Positions 1-7,326 are shown, counted from the first letter of the stretch. The stretch: DNA of 32,153 nt from Xenophilus sp. L33 (GCF_009765735.1 NZ_LMUW01000198.1:1-32153); one strand, 5' to 3'. Numbers and translations are program-made. Notes: a model not told the origin generated them from the sequence alone.

Positions 1-10
1 CCGGAGGAAT

Positions 11-57
11 TTACGTGCCTACAGGTGGAGGAGTTTGAAGTGTCGTTCGGGGCATCC
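11..57 (-). pseudogene. 3' remnant of a small gene split by the insertion sequence
   Basis: Reading the minus strand from position 57 gives ATG CCC CGA ACG and continues for 14 codons (MPRTTLQTPPPVGT) to a TAA at 13-11. If the 5-bp repeat CATCC at 53-57 and 1966-1970 is a target duplication, this piece joins in frame to the fragment ending at 1966 and restores a 69-residue protein. The product is not recognised. The assignment is an inference from frame continuity and depends on the proposed duplication. Confidence 0.45.
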
Positions 58-116
58 TGGCGGACGACAATTATCTTGAGCGGCGTGTTGCCTCACGAAG
101 GAATGTTACCCGTCGG
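58..116 (+). repeat. Left end of the insertion sequence
   Basis: It contains TGAGCGGCG (77-85) and then a longer internal repeat, TTGCCTCACG (88-97) followed by GTTACCCGTCGG (105-116). The internal repeat matches, inverted, the right-end sequence at 1872-1899. These are likely transposase binding sites. Confidence 0.6.
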
Positions 117-320
117 GTCGTTGTCGTTTCTCGTCTTATTTCTTCGATCATCGAAGGCTGTGGGCATGTGGTCGAAGGTTGCGGCGGCGGGCAACGCAGC
201 CGCGCAGCGGCGTTGTCCACGGTCGCAGCCGGTGCGCCGCAGGCGCGTCGTCCACATGTCCATGGCCTGCCGGGCGCGAAGCGCCCGGCCCCCGCGGCCT
301 TGATGTTTTCGGCGGCCACT

Positions 321-1829
321 TCACGCTTCGACTGGTACTGCAGCGGACTTGTTTAAGTTGCCCAGTACCATCTCCTTCACGCGTTGGCTGCGCCAAGCCT
401 TGACCCGGCGCTGCAACGTTCGCAACTGTGCTTTTCCGGCATACGCATCCGGAACCATCGCGACCAGCCGATCCATCAATATGCTGGCCGACACCGTGGG
501 CTCGGCGAGCAACCAGCCTTCGATCACCGGCCACGCGTCGGCAAACGGATCTGGTCGATTTCTCCACCAGTGCTTGGCCGTGGGTTGCTTGCGATGCGTC
601 GGCCGCGCTTCGTCGTCCTTCCACGCCAAGGACAAGCTGGCAAGGAACACGGAGACTTCTGATACGGACCCTGGCGCCGTTTCGTTGTGCACGCCATGGG
701 TTGCCAGGTCGCTCAGCGTCTGCTGAGCCAATCGGATCTCCTGCAGCAGCCGCACAGGGTCGAGGCTTTTGAACTGCGCCGCCAGCTTCTCCTTGATCGC
801 CGGCTCGACGCCGCTGTGAACGAGAAGCCGCTCGCACGGCGTCGCTGGCGGCAAGTACACCTTGTGCACGCGCGCGCCGTCTCGCGTCTTGGACTTCAGC
901 TTGAAGGAGGGCTGGAAGAAGTTGATGTACAGCCGTGACGACGCGTACAACTGGGCCAAGGCCCTTGTTGCCCCGGCGCCGCTCAGGCGGCCATAGCCAA
1001 CCAGCCGCCGCACCACGGCGCCGTTCTTCTGCTCAAACCAAGCTTGGTCGTTCTTTTTATAAGCCCGCGAGCGGGTCTGCTCAAGGCCGCGGCCCCTGCA
1101 GTAGTCAAAGACGCTCTGGCTCATGAATGCGCTGTCGTTGTCCGAGTCCACGCCGAGCATTGCGAACGGCAGATCGGCAGCAACTTTTTCGAATGCTTCT
1201 ATGATCAGCATTAGGTCCCGCACCCGCATGGCCACACACTCGGTCCATCCACTGGAGATGTCGGTCAGCGTGAGCGTGTGGACGAACTCGCCTCCGGTCT
1301 TCACGCCGCCGCAGTGCTCCACCATGTCGATCTCGAAGAAGCCAGGCGGTGGATCACGCCAGTCGGCGAAGGTGCGCACCGGAATGCTGCGTCGGATCGC
1401 CGAGCCCACGCCCTTGCGGCGCTTGCGCTGCCCATCGATGTGTGAGCGCGCTTCGGCCAGAACACGATCGATCGTTGCTGCACTGACCTGCAAGACCTTA
1501 GCCTTGATCGCGGGGTCCAGGTCAAGGTGTCCGTGTCTTTCCATGGCATCGATCAAGGTCGGAATCAGCGCCTTCAGGCGTTTGCCGCAAACCCGATCGG
1601 CAGCTTCCCACAACACCGTCAGCGTCTGGCGCACCGCCTCGTCATAAAGACGGTTGCGGGTGTGCGCCGACTTGCCAGCGGCGACTACCTCGCGCAGCAC
1701 CCGGATCGCGTGCTTGCGGTGATAGCCGGTCAGGGCCACGAATTCGTCCAGGATCTTGATCCGGTCACCGTACGACGCGCTGCGATACCGTCCCCGCAGC
1801 GCCTCGACCAACTCCTTGCGTGTAGTCAT
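321..1829 (-). CDS. DDE transposase with integrase core domain
   Basis: Catalyses movement of the surrounding insertion sequence. The 502-residue product has a helical, DNA-binding N-terminus (about residues 1-130, with the GYHRKHAIRVL segment) followed by an RNase H-fold integrase core. The core shows the expected acidic residues: D in EIDMVEH, D in GVDSDNDSAF and E in WFEQKNGAVVRRLVGY. The ATG at 1829 is preferred because AAGG lies a short distance upstream; a GTG at 1847 would add six residues. It is the only gene in the element and appears full length. Within the integrase-core group the exact IS family is uncertain. Confidence 0.85.
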   Translation of the reverse strand: MTTRKELVEALRGRYRSASYGDRIKILDEFVALTGYHRKHAIRVLREVVAAGKSAHTRNRLYDEAVRQTLTVLWEAADRVCGKRLKALIPTLIDAMERHGHLDLDPAIKAKVLQVSAATIDRVLAEARSHIDGQRKRRKGVGSAIRRSIPVRTFADWRDPPPGFFEIDMVEHCGGVKTGGEFVHTLTLTDISSGWTECVAMRVRDLMLIIEAFEKVAADLPFAMLGVDSDNDSAFMSQSVFDYCRGRGLEQTRSRAYKKNDQAWFEQKNGAVVRRLVGYGRLSGAGATRALAQLYASSRLYINFFQPSFKLKSKTRDGARVHKVYLPPATPCERLLVHSGVEPAIKEKLAAQFKSLDPVRLLQEIRLAQQTLSDLATHGVHNETAPGSVSEVSVFLASLSLAWKDDEARPTHRKQPTAKHWWRNRPDPFADAWPVIEGWLLAEPTVSASILMDRLVAMVPDAYAGKAQLRTLQRRVKAWRSQRVKEMVLGNLNKSAAVPVEA

Positions 1830-1871
1830 GCTGATTTGCCTTGTCACGTTGTGCCGCTCCCGCCGGACAAT

Positions 1872-1965
1872 CCGACGGGTAGCAAATTACGTGAGGCAAA
1901 AGGTCAGCTCCGGTAACAGTTTTGATGAGTCAATGCGCCGCTCAGAGTAGTTGACGCCGGGCAGA
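1872..1965 (-). repeat. Right end of the insertion sequence, with a doubled internal repeat
   Basis: Read on the minus strand, TGAGCGGCG (1944-1936) is followed by TTGACTCATC and GTTACCGG, and then by TTGCCTCACG and GCTACCCGTCGG ending at 1872. The right end therefore carries two copies of the TTGnCTCA...(G)TTACC motif, whereas the left end carries one clear copy. Confidence 0.55.
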
Positions 1966-2133
1966 CATCCAGAAATCCACCAGCATCTGGTCGGGCTTGT
2001 CGCCCTTCCTGATGGGGCCCACGCGCGCCGCTTCGCGCGTCAGGATCACCATCGGGTCGCCCGATTCAGGCTCTCCACCGACGGGGTCGTCGTCCTCGTT
2101 CTCAGGGCGAATGACGTTCGCAAGAAATCCCAT
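1942..2133 (-). pseudogene. Small unknown gene, 5' portion truncated by the insertion sequence
   Basis: Starts at ATG 2133 with GGGAG seven bases upstream and reads MGFLANVIRPENEDDDPVGG onwards as an acidic, soluble protein. The native frame runs to about 1966. The last eight codons (SARRQLL and stop) come from the end of the insertion sequence, so the present 63-residue reading frame is a hybrid. Rejoining with 57-11 gives a 69-residue ancestral product. I do not recognise the family. Confidence 0.5.
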
Positions 2134-2231
2134 TTCATGCTCCCAGCTGGTGGTGATTGGTACGCAGCTCGTCACGCAGCATCGAGCGCGGCCAAGTTCA
2201 GTGTCGGCGGCTGCGCCGCTCCTGAGGCTCG

Positions 2232-2254
2232 GCTCGTGACCTTCGGTCACGAGC
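2232..2254. repeat. Perfect hairpin, 10-bp stem and 3-nt loop
   Basis: GCTCGTGACC at 2232-2241 pairs with GGTCACGAGC at 2245-2254 around TTC. There is no T run on either side, so a classic intrinsic terminator is not indicated. It lies about 100 bp upstream of the small truncated gene. The role is unknown. Confidence 0.7.
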
Positions 2255-2568
2255 GTCGTTCAGAGGGGTCAGGCTACGGCGCCGTGGTTCTTCGCTTGCA
2301 CGTCTCCCAGCGCCGCGCTCCGGTGTGTCGCTGCCGAACGTCTGGACGGGCGGGCGGAAGCGAATTCGTGGCCAGGCAGGTCGTTCTGCTTGCGGTGGCA
2401 AGTCGTCTGTCACCGCTCCCGTCGTCGCATGTCCGTGAAGCCCTGCGAGTCACTCGGAGCGTACATCCGAAGCACTGATGCGCAGAACAAAACGGGGACA
2501 TTCATGGCACTGGGGAGGGTGGGGTGGGCTTGCCTGCGAGGCCTGACGCTACCTCACCGGTCTCGCGG

Positions 2569-2637
2569 TCAAGGCCCTGCGCGCGCTGCGCGTGCTCGGC
2601 GCCGTCCTGGCGTCCGGCGCGCCTTCGGCGACCTTGA
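2569..2637. repeat. Long-range inverted repeat in front of the radC remnant
   Basis: TCAAGG at 2569-2574 and CCTTGA at 2632-2637 flank a GC-rich segment. The same arrangement, with 8-bp arms, occurs at 4511-4566 in front of the DUF2958 gene. The conserved spacing and flanking blocks suggest a duplicated leader module. Confidence 0.5.
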
Positions 2638-2709
2638 GCGCCGCGCTGCGGCGAGGCCGCTGGGGGCCGCACAGGCAATCCCGCCGGCGTCGTCCCTAGG
2701 GAGTCCCTC

Positions 2710-3295
2710 ATGACCCATCCTCCGATCTGACCGTTTCGCAGCAACGCATCGTCGACGCACTTCGCCTGTTCCTCGGCGCCTAGGCCGAGACGCTGTACGA
2801 AGCCCATGGCCGGTCGCTGCTGAACCTGACGTATCACGCACGGCAGTCGGCCCTTCCGAGCTTCCGTCGGCTGGCCACGGGCCTTACGCTGGCACAGGAA
2901 GTGTTGGCGGAAGAACTCACGAGCCGTTCGGTGTTCGAATCACCGTCACCGATTTCCTGAAACTTCACTTCGCCGGCCAGTAGCACGAGAGCTTTGCCGT
3001 CATGTACCTCGACGCGCGCCAGGCCCTCATCGCGTTCGAGGAACTGTTCCGCGGAACCTTGACGCAGACCAGCGTCTATCCGCGCGAAGTCATGCGGCGC
3101 TGTCTCGACCATGGTGCGGCGGCGTTGATCGTGGCCCACAACCATCCGAGTGGGTCGGTCGAGCCATCGCGTTCGGATGAACTGTTGACGCAGGCGCTGA
3201 CCACGGCACTGGCAATGATGGACGTGCGCGTGGTCGACCACATCATCGTCGCGGGCGCGAAGTCGCTTTCGTTTGCGCAGCAAGGGCTCTTGTGA
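2710..3295 (+). pseudogene. radC: RadC-type JAMM domain protein, degraded
   Basis: RadC-like proteins of mobile elements carry an MPN/JAB (JAMM) metalloprotease-like fold of unclear cellular role. The C-terminal 97 codons from ATG 3002 are intact and show EELFRGTLTQTSVYPREV, the metal motif AHNHPSG, then PSRSDE and DVRVVDHIIV. Upstream, family-like sequence is split among frames. One segment from about 2721 (SDLTVSQQRIVDALRLFLGA) meets TAG at 2781. A second segment from about 2933 (VRITVTDFLKLHFAGQ) meets TAG at 2981 and is followed directly by HESFAVMYLD. At least two frameshifts and two amber codons are needed to explain the present sequence. A short C-terminal product could still be made. 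Sequencing error cannot be excluded. The start region GGAGTCCCTCATGACC at 2700-2715 recurs exactly at the DUF932 gene. Confidence 0.8.
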
Positions 3296-3357
3296 CGCGG
3301 GGGCATCGCCCCCTTTTTTTGTTGCGCGGGTCAGCGCACTTCGTGCGGGCGCTTTCA
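3295..3357 (+). repeat. Dispersed intergenic module, copy 1
   Basis: Consists of the terminator hairpin plus a 37-bp segment at 3321-3357 (GTTGCGCGGG to GCTTTCA). The same combination occurs at 4331-4395. The 37-bp segments match at 29 of 37 positions by my count. Confidence 0.65.
3299..3320 (+). terminator. Intrinsic terminator after the radC remnant
   Basis: GGGGGC ATC GCCCCC forms a 6-bp GC stem at 3299-3313 and is followed by seven T residues at 3314-3320. It begins three bases after the radC stop codon. Confidence 0.85.
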
Positions 3358-3469
3358 ATGGGCCGCCGGATGGCAGGAAATGGGTGTCCACTTTTTAAGT
3401 TCACTGCGCTGCCGCGGGAGCCAGGGGGCGACGCAGGCAACGCCGCCCGCCACACACCAGGAGTCCCTC

Positions 3470-4269
3470 ATGACCTCTTCGTCCATCGCTTTCGCCGCCC
3501 GGAAATCCCTCTCGCTCGACGAGCTCGAGCGCAGCGCGCCCGTCGCCTTTGCCAGTCGGGCCGCCGAGACCACCGGCGCCCGGTACGTCTTTATCAGCAC
3601 CCGCGATATCGTCTCCGCGATGCTGGATGCAGGCTTCGCGCTCACGCACGCGGTGCAGACGAAGTCACGCGACGGCCATGTCGGCCACGCGCGCCACATG
3701 TTGCGCTTCCAGCCGGTCTTGCAGTCGTTGTCCCTCAATGTGCTCGGCGAGATCGTCCTGATCAACTCCCACGATGGAAGCAGCGCCTGCCAGTTGCGGG
3801 CGGGCCTGTTCAGGCCGGTCTGCACCAACGGCATGCTGACTGCAATCGGCGACTTCGGACTCATCCATGTGAGCCATCGCGGCAACGTGGTGGCCAACGT
3901 GGTGGAGGCCGCCCAACGGATCACGCACGAGTTCCATCGCGTCGGCGACACCGTCGAGGCGATGCGCGGCACGACGCTCACGGCGGCGAGCAGCTGGCCT
4001 TTGCGCGCGACGCCCTGACGCTGGGCTTTCCGGCGCAGATCGAACCGCCGGTCCTGCCCGCGCAGTTGCTGGAACGCCGCCGGGTGGCGGACATCGGCGA
4101 CGATGTCTGGCGCACCTTCAATGCGGTCCAGGAGCACGTGGTGAGGGGAGGCGTGTGTGGCCGCACGGCGACGGGGCGCGCGATGCACACCCGCGGCATC
4201 CGGGCCATCCGCGCGCGTGCGCCTGAACACGGGTTGTGGAACCTGGCGCTTCAACGCATCGGCCGCTGA
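3470..4269 (+). pseudogene. DUF932 family protein, interrupted by one frameshift
   Basis: DUF932 proteins are common on plasmids and phages, and their biochemical role is not established. Translation from ATG 3470 gives typical family sequence through QLRAGLFRPVCTNGMLTA and continues to VEAMRGTTLT near 3978. From about 3980 the family sequence continues in another frame as GGEQLAFARDALTLGFPAQ and runs to the stop at 4269. A single missing base, or two extra, in the run CTCACGGCGGCGAGCAG would account for this. The restored product would be about 266 residues, a normal length for the family. The start is supported by GGAG upstream and by its exact match to the radC start region. Either a real inactivating mutation or a sequencing error is possible. 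Confidence 0.8.
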
Positions 4270-4330
4270 CGCCTGCGGGCCGGAGCGCCCAGCTCCGGCC
4301 ATCGGACCTTAGCGCTACGCGGACCTTGTA

Positions 4331-4395
4331 ACGCAGGGGGCATCGCCCCCTCTTTCCTGTTGCACCGGTCGGCCCACTTTGTAAGAGCGCTTTCA
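4331..4395 (+). repeat. Dispersed intergenic module, copy 2
   Basis: Repeats the arrangement of 3295-3357: ACGC, the GGGGGC ATC GCCCCC hairpin, a pyrimidine stretch, then GTTGCACCGG to GCTTTCA at 4359-4395. It follows the DUF932 gene just as copy 1 follows radC. Confidence 0.65.
4336..4356 (+). terminator. Terminator-like hairpin downstream of the DUF932 gene
   Basis: The stem GGGGGC/GCCCCC at 4336-4350 is identical to the one after radC, but the tail TCTTTCC is a weaker U-tract. Confidence 0.6.
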
Positions 4396-4510
4396 GCGAG
4401 CTCGCCGCGAGCGGCGAAAGTCCTATGGCGTCAAACGATTCATGGCCTTGCGAAGGGGCGGGGCAGGGGCTGGCTTGCTGTTTCCTTCAGGGTGCCACAC
4501 CGTGCTGGCC

Positions 4511-4566
4511 GTCAAGGTCTGCGCACCTGCGGTGCTCGCGGCCTGCGGCCGTCTTCGAACCTTGAC
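4511..4566. repeat. Inverted repeat GTCAAGGT ... ACCTTGAC
   Basis: Perfect 8-bp arms at 4511-4518 and 4559-4566 enclose a GC-rich interior that can fold further. It lies 66 bp upstream of the DUF2958 start codon. The related structure at 2569-2637 has 6-bp arms. It is a candidate leader or single-strand promoter structure; function is not shown. Confidence 0.55.
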
Positions 4567-4631
4567 CGCTTGCGCTGCGGCGTGCCGCCGACGGTCACGG
4601 GCAATCCCGCCCGCAGTTCAAGGAGAACACC

Positions 4632-5000
4632 GTGACTTCCAACTTCCCATTCCTCACCGACGAACAGGTCGACCAGTTGCTCGCCCACGGTAGCGCGGCA
4701 GCCGCATGCCAGGAGAAGGGCGAAGACTTCGATCCGTTTCCGGTCGTCAAGTTGTTCACGCCGGATGCAGGCGCCACCTGGCTGCTGGCGGAGATCGATC
4801 CCGAAGCGCCGACCATTGCACTGGGACTCGCCGACCTCGGGATGGGCTTTCCCGAAGTAGGTCTCATTGACCTCGACGAGCTCCGCGAGGTGCGCGGAAT
4901 GATAAACCTGCCGATCGAGCAAGACCTGCACTTTCGGGCCACGCAGCGCCTGAGCGCGTACGCGAGGGAGGCGCGGATGGCCGGACGCATCCAGGCCTGA
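4632..5000 (+). CDS. DUF2958 domain protein
   Basis: A 122-residue protein covering one whole DUF2958 domain. Recognisable stretches are FPFLTDEQVDQLL at the start, FDPFPVVKLFTPDAGATWLL in the middle, then EIDPEAPTIALGLADLGMGF and LPIEQDLHF. The family is widespread on conjugative plasmids and ICEs of Proteobacteria, usually near DUF932, radC and ArdC-type genes as here. Its biochemical activity is not known. Translation starts at GTG 4632, preceded by AAGGAG about seven bases upstream. It is soluble, with no signal or membrane segment. Unlike its two upstream neighbours it is intact. Confidence 0.85.
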   Translation: MTSNFPFLTDEQVDQLLAHGSAAAACQEKGEDFDPFPVVKLFTPDAGATWLLAEIDPEAPTIALGLADLGMGFPEVGLIDLDELREVRGMINLPIEQDLHFRATQRLSAYAREARMAGRIQA

Positions 5001-5443
5001 GTGGCCAGCCGCCGGCTTTGCCGGCGCACTTCTTCTGATGCCATCGTGGCGCGCTGCGCGCGCTGTCACGACCGGGCCGCGCGCAGCGCGGCGGTCCCTT
5101 GCGTTGATGTCCGGTGTGCCTCTGCGGGGCAGAGGCGTCGTGAGCGGCCGGCGGCCGCGGCGCTGGCGGGGCGAGAGGCACGACTGTGTCGCCGTGACCT
5201 GCCGCGGCGCATCTGCTTTCCGAGCCACCTCTTGATCGACGCATAGCTCGCACGGTCCGCTGTCCAGGGCTTCGGGCTATCGCCGCCGTCCTCACCCGGT
5301 CCTCGCCTGTCTTCACAGGTCTTCGGCTGCGGCCTCCGGGCGGCCCCTGGACATCGGCCCTTGCTGCTCGCTTTCCCTGCGTCGAGGCGGCTCCGAAAGC
5401 AGATGTTCAACCACCGCGGCACAGGCCGCAGAAAGGACCGGTC
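5001..5443. other. Hairpin-rich spacer upstream of the ardC-type gene
   Basis: No gene is supported. Immediately after the DUF2958 stop is a perfect hairpin, CGCCGGC TTT GCCGGCG at 5010-5026. Next come imperfect GC hairpins around 5045-5100. A further inverted repeat, TGTCCAGGG at 5261-5269 and CCCTGGACA at 5345-5353, encloses a smaller CCTG/CAGG hairpin. The region ends at AAAGGACC upstream of the ATG at 5444. The amount of structure exceeds what a simple promoter needs. Confidence 0.5.
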
Positions 5444-6535
5444 ATGCGTGCACTTCAAGTTTCCCGTCAGCGCGATGCGAACCACCCAACAGCCACGGGC
5501 GTTCCCCCCGTACCCCCCGAGGACTCACCCAAAGCAGATACTGGTCAAGACAGAGGACCAAGAGGTGGCGCCGCCCGCATGGACGTGCGACAGTCAATCA
5601 CGGACCGGATCGTCGCGATGCTCGAGAAGGGCGGCAACGTGTTCCGTGAACGCTGGACACGCGCGGCTTCACGCGGCATGCCGCGCAACGGCAAGACCGG
5701 GGCGCCCTACCACGGCGCCAACGTCCTGCTGCTCTGGGACGCGGCGATCGAGCAGGGCTACGCCTCGAACGTCTGGCTGACTTACAAGCAGGCGGCGAGT
5801 CTCGGCGCGCAGGTGCGCAAGGGACAGCGTGCGGTGCTGTGCGCCCACTTCGATCGCATGGCCACGCCGGCCCGCGATGGCGCGGTCGAAGGCGAGCCCG
5901 AAGGCGGCGAGCGAGGAGGGCGGGTCGACCCGGGCGAATCCGACACGGGGACACGTGCGGGCGCGCTGTGGTGCCGGCCGTTCTGGCTGTTCAACGTGGC
6001 GCAAATCGACGGCTTGCCCTCCGAGCTGATCGATGCCTGCGGCGAGGTGGTGGTGCCTGCCTGTCTACCGGTGGAGGCTGCTGTCCGGCTTCTCGGTGGC
6101 AGCGGCGCCGTCATCCGCCATGGTTTCGCACAGGCGATGTACGTGCCAGCGCTGGACGAAATTCGCCTCCCCTGGCCGAAGCGCTTTACCAGTCCCGAAG
6201 CCTATTGCGCAACGACGCTGCACGAGCTCGTGCACTGGACCGGGCATCCCGATCGCCTGAACCGTACCTTCGGCCGGCGCTTCGGCGACGACGCGTACGC
6301 GTTCGAGGAACTCGTGGCCGAACTCGGCAGCGCCTTCGCCATGGGTCACTGCGGACTCGTGAACGCCTCGATCGAAGGCCATGCAGCCTACCTCGACAGC
6401 TGGCTGCAGGTGCTGCGCAACGATCGCACCGCGATCTTCACGGCCGCCCGGCATGCGGGCGAGGCGTTCGGGTTCATCCTGGCCCGGGAGATGCCGGCGC
6501 TCGACGGGCCGCCGACATTGCCGACGGAAGTCTGA
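5444..6535 (+). CDS. ardC: ArdC-type antirestriction protein, zincin-like
   Basis: ArdC proteins combine a single-stranded DNA-binding N-terminal domain with a zincin-like metallopeptidase fold. They protect incoming plasmid DNA from restriction. In this 363-residue protein the N-terminal domain (about 47-135) has SITDRIVAMLEKGG, GMPRNGKTGAPYHGANVLLL and WLTYKQAASLGAQVRKGQ. A charged, glycine-rich linker follows at about 140-175, then FWLFNVAQIDGLP. The zinc motif is HELVHWTGH (H260, H264) with YAFEELVAELGSAF downstream supplying the third ligand. ATG 5444 is preferred for its upstream AAAGGACC; an in-frame ATG at 5579 would remove an unstructured N-terminus. Its position on the first-entering side of oriT fits a role in establishment. 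Confidence 0.88.
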   Translation: MRALQVSRQRDANHPTATGVPPVPPEDSPKADTGQDRGPRGGAARMDVRQSITDRIVAMLEKGGNVFRERWTRAASRGMPRNGKTGAPYHGANVLLLWDAAIEQGYASNVWLTYKQAASLGAQVRKGQRAVLCAHFDRMATPARDGAVEGEPEGGERGGRVDPGESDTGTRAGALWCRPFWLFNVAQIDGLPSELIDACGEVVVPACLPVEAAVRLLGGSGAVIRHGFAQAMYVPALDEIRLPWPKRFTSPEAYCATTLHELVHWTGHPDRLNRTFGRRFGDDAYAFEELVAELGSAFAMGHCGLVNASIEGHAAYLDSWLQVLRNDRTAIFTAARHAGEAFGFILAREMPALDGPPTLPTEV

Positions 6536-6636
6536 TCCGAAGCCCGGCGCCGTCCTGTCGTAAGGCATGGGCGCCCGGCGCCGCTCTGCGATCATCGCGC
6601 CGCGGTGGCGGTCGCTGCCCGAACCTCTCGCTTGCG

Positions 6637-7320
6637 ATGTCCAACCTTTACACCCGATTCTTCAACGCATCCGTGCCACTGGAAGCACCAACGGCCACGG
6701 CAATGACCACCGCGGCGCTCGCGGCCGCGAACGCCTACCTCGACAACAAGCCCGCTGGCTCGACAGTCCGGATCGGCCGTGCCCGGCGCGATGCCGATTT
6801 CTGGTCGTGCCCGCACTGGGCGACCGTGCCCATCGACACCTGGCGCTCCGAGGTCATGACGCTCGCACTAGCACGCTATTTCGCGCAGGAGACGACAGCC
6901 AACCCCGAACTGATCGACCGCCTGGGCGCCGCCTGCCCGGCGGTGGTCGCGCGGGCGGTGCGCCACTCGGGCCTGGTGTTGACGCCCTCGCCGGTGCGTC
7001 GCGCCGAACTCGCAGCGCTCGGCGAGCGACATCCCGACATCGCCGAGCTGTGCCGCGTGCTCTTCATCTTCGCGCAGGCGTATCTCGAGCGCCTGGAGGC
7101 GCTCGAGGCGCTTCGCGCGGCCTTCGCGCGCACCACGCCTTTCGAGCTCCTGATCCTGGCCAGCCTTCATGCCTTCGAGCATCTGGTGCCGCGCGCGATG
7201 GCCGCCTCCCGCCGCCCTGATGGGGTCCAGACAGCGGACGAGGCCGCCTGGTCCGCGCTCCACGATGTCTTCATGTGGAAGCTTGCGCACGCCACGCCGG
7301 AACACTTCTTGCTCGACTAG
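6637..7320 (+). CDS. Unrecognised helical protein, first part of a candidate nuclease unit
   Basis: A 227-residue, largely helical soluble protein that I do not recognise. Visible segments include MSNLYTRFFNASVPLEAP, GRARRDADFWSCPHWATVP and a long helical stretch around RVLFIFAQAYLERLEALEAL. There is no signal peptide, membrane span or obvious catalytic motif. No convincing ribosome binding site precedes ATG 6637, and no other in-frame start is closer to ardC. The stop is TAG at 7318-7320, and the next reading frame starts six bases later in the same phase. The pair may therefore be two translationally coupled genes, or one gene of about 745 codons split by an amber codon. Codon use matches the neighbours. 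Confidence 0.65.
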   Translation: MSNLYTRFFNASVPLEAPTATAMTTAALAAANAYLDNKPAGSTVRIGRARRDADFWSCPHWATVPIDTWRSEVMTLALARYFAQETTANPELIDRLGAACPAVVARAVRHSGLVLTPSPVRRAELAALGERHPDIAELCRVLFIFAQAYLERLEALEALRAAFARTTPFELLILASLHAFEHLVPRAMAASRRPDGVQTADEAAWSALHDVFMWKLAHATPEHFLLD

Positions 7321-7326
7321 GCGGTC

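Larger units (their letters stand above)
58..1965. mobile_element. Insertion sequence with a DDE (rve) transposase, about 1.9 kb
   Basis: The element holds one transposase gene on the minus strand. Its ends are related inverted repeats: TGAGCGGCG occurs at 77-85 and, inverted, at 1936-1944. It is followed inwards by TTG(C/A)CTCA on both sides. Outside that 9-mer the two ends still match at roughly 15 of 27 positions, so the true tips probably lie further out. The direct repeat CATCC at 53-57 and 1966-1970 is a plausible 5-bp target duplication and gives an element of 58-1965. The boundary is a judgement; a shorter element of 77-1944 has cleaner tips but no duplication. I do not assign an IS family with confidence. 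Confidence 0.7.
2134..2709. other. Non-coding spacer rich in hairpins
   Basis: No reading frame here has a convincing start, composition or family match. It holds the strong hairpin at 2232-2254. The half next to radC (about 2530-2700) shares blocks with the spacer in front of the DUF2958 gene, namely GGCTTGC, GTCAAGG, GTGCTCG, ACCTTGA, GCGCTGCGGCG and GGCAATCCCGCC in the same order. The spacer probably holds the promoter and leader for radC. Confidence 0.5.
4270..4631. other. Structured spacer before the DUF2958 gene
   Basis: No gene is evident. It contains copy 2 of the intergenic module (4331-4395), an intrinsic terminator-like hairpin and a GTCAAGGT/ACCTTGAC inverted repeat. It ends with the ribosome binding site AAGGAG before the GTG start at 4632. 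Confidence 0.55.

Noticed and set aside
3355..4302. Long minus-strand frame across the DUF932 gene
   Set aside because: The plus strand shows clear DUF932 sequence in two segments. The antisense product is Arg/Pro-rich with no ribosome binding site.
6567..7220. Plus-strand frame of 217 codons overlapping the 227-residue gene, with TAAGG before its ATG
   Set aside because: The ribosome binding site is tempting, but the product is dominated by Arg, Gly and Pro with no plausible fold, whereas the other frame has normal protein composition.
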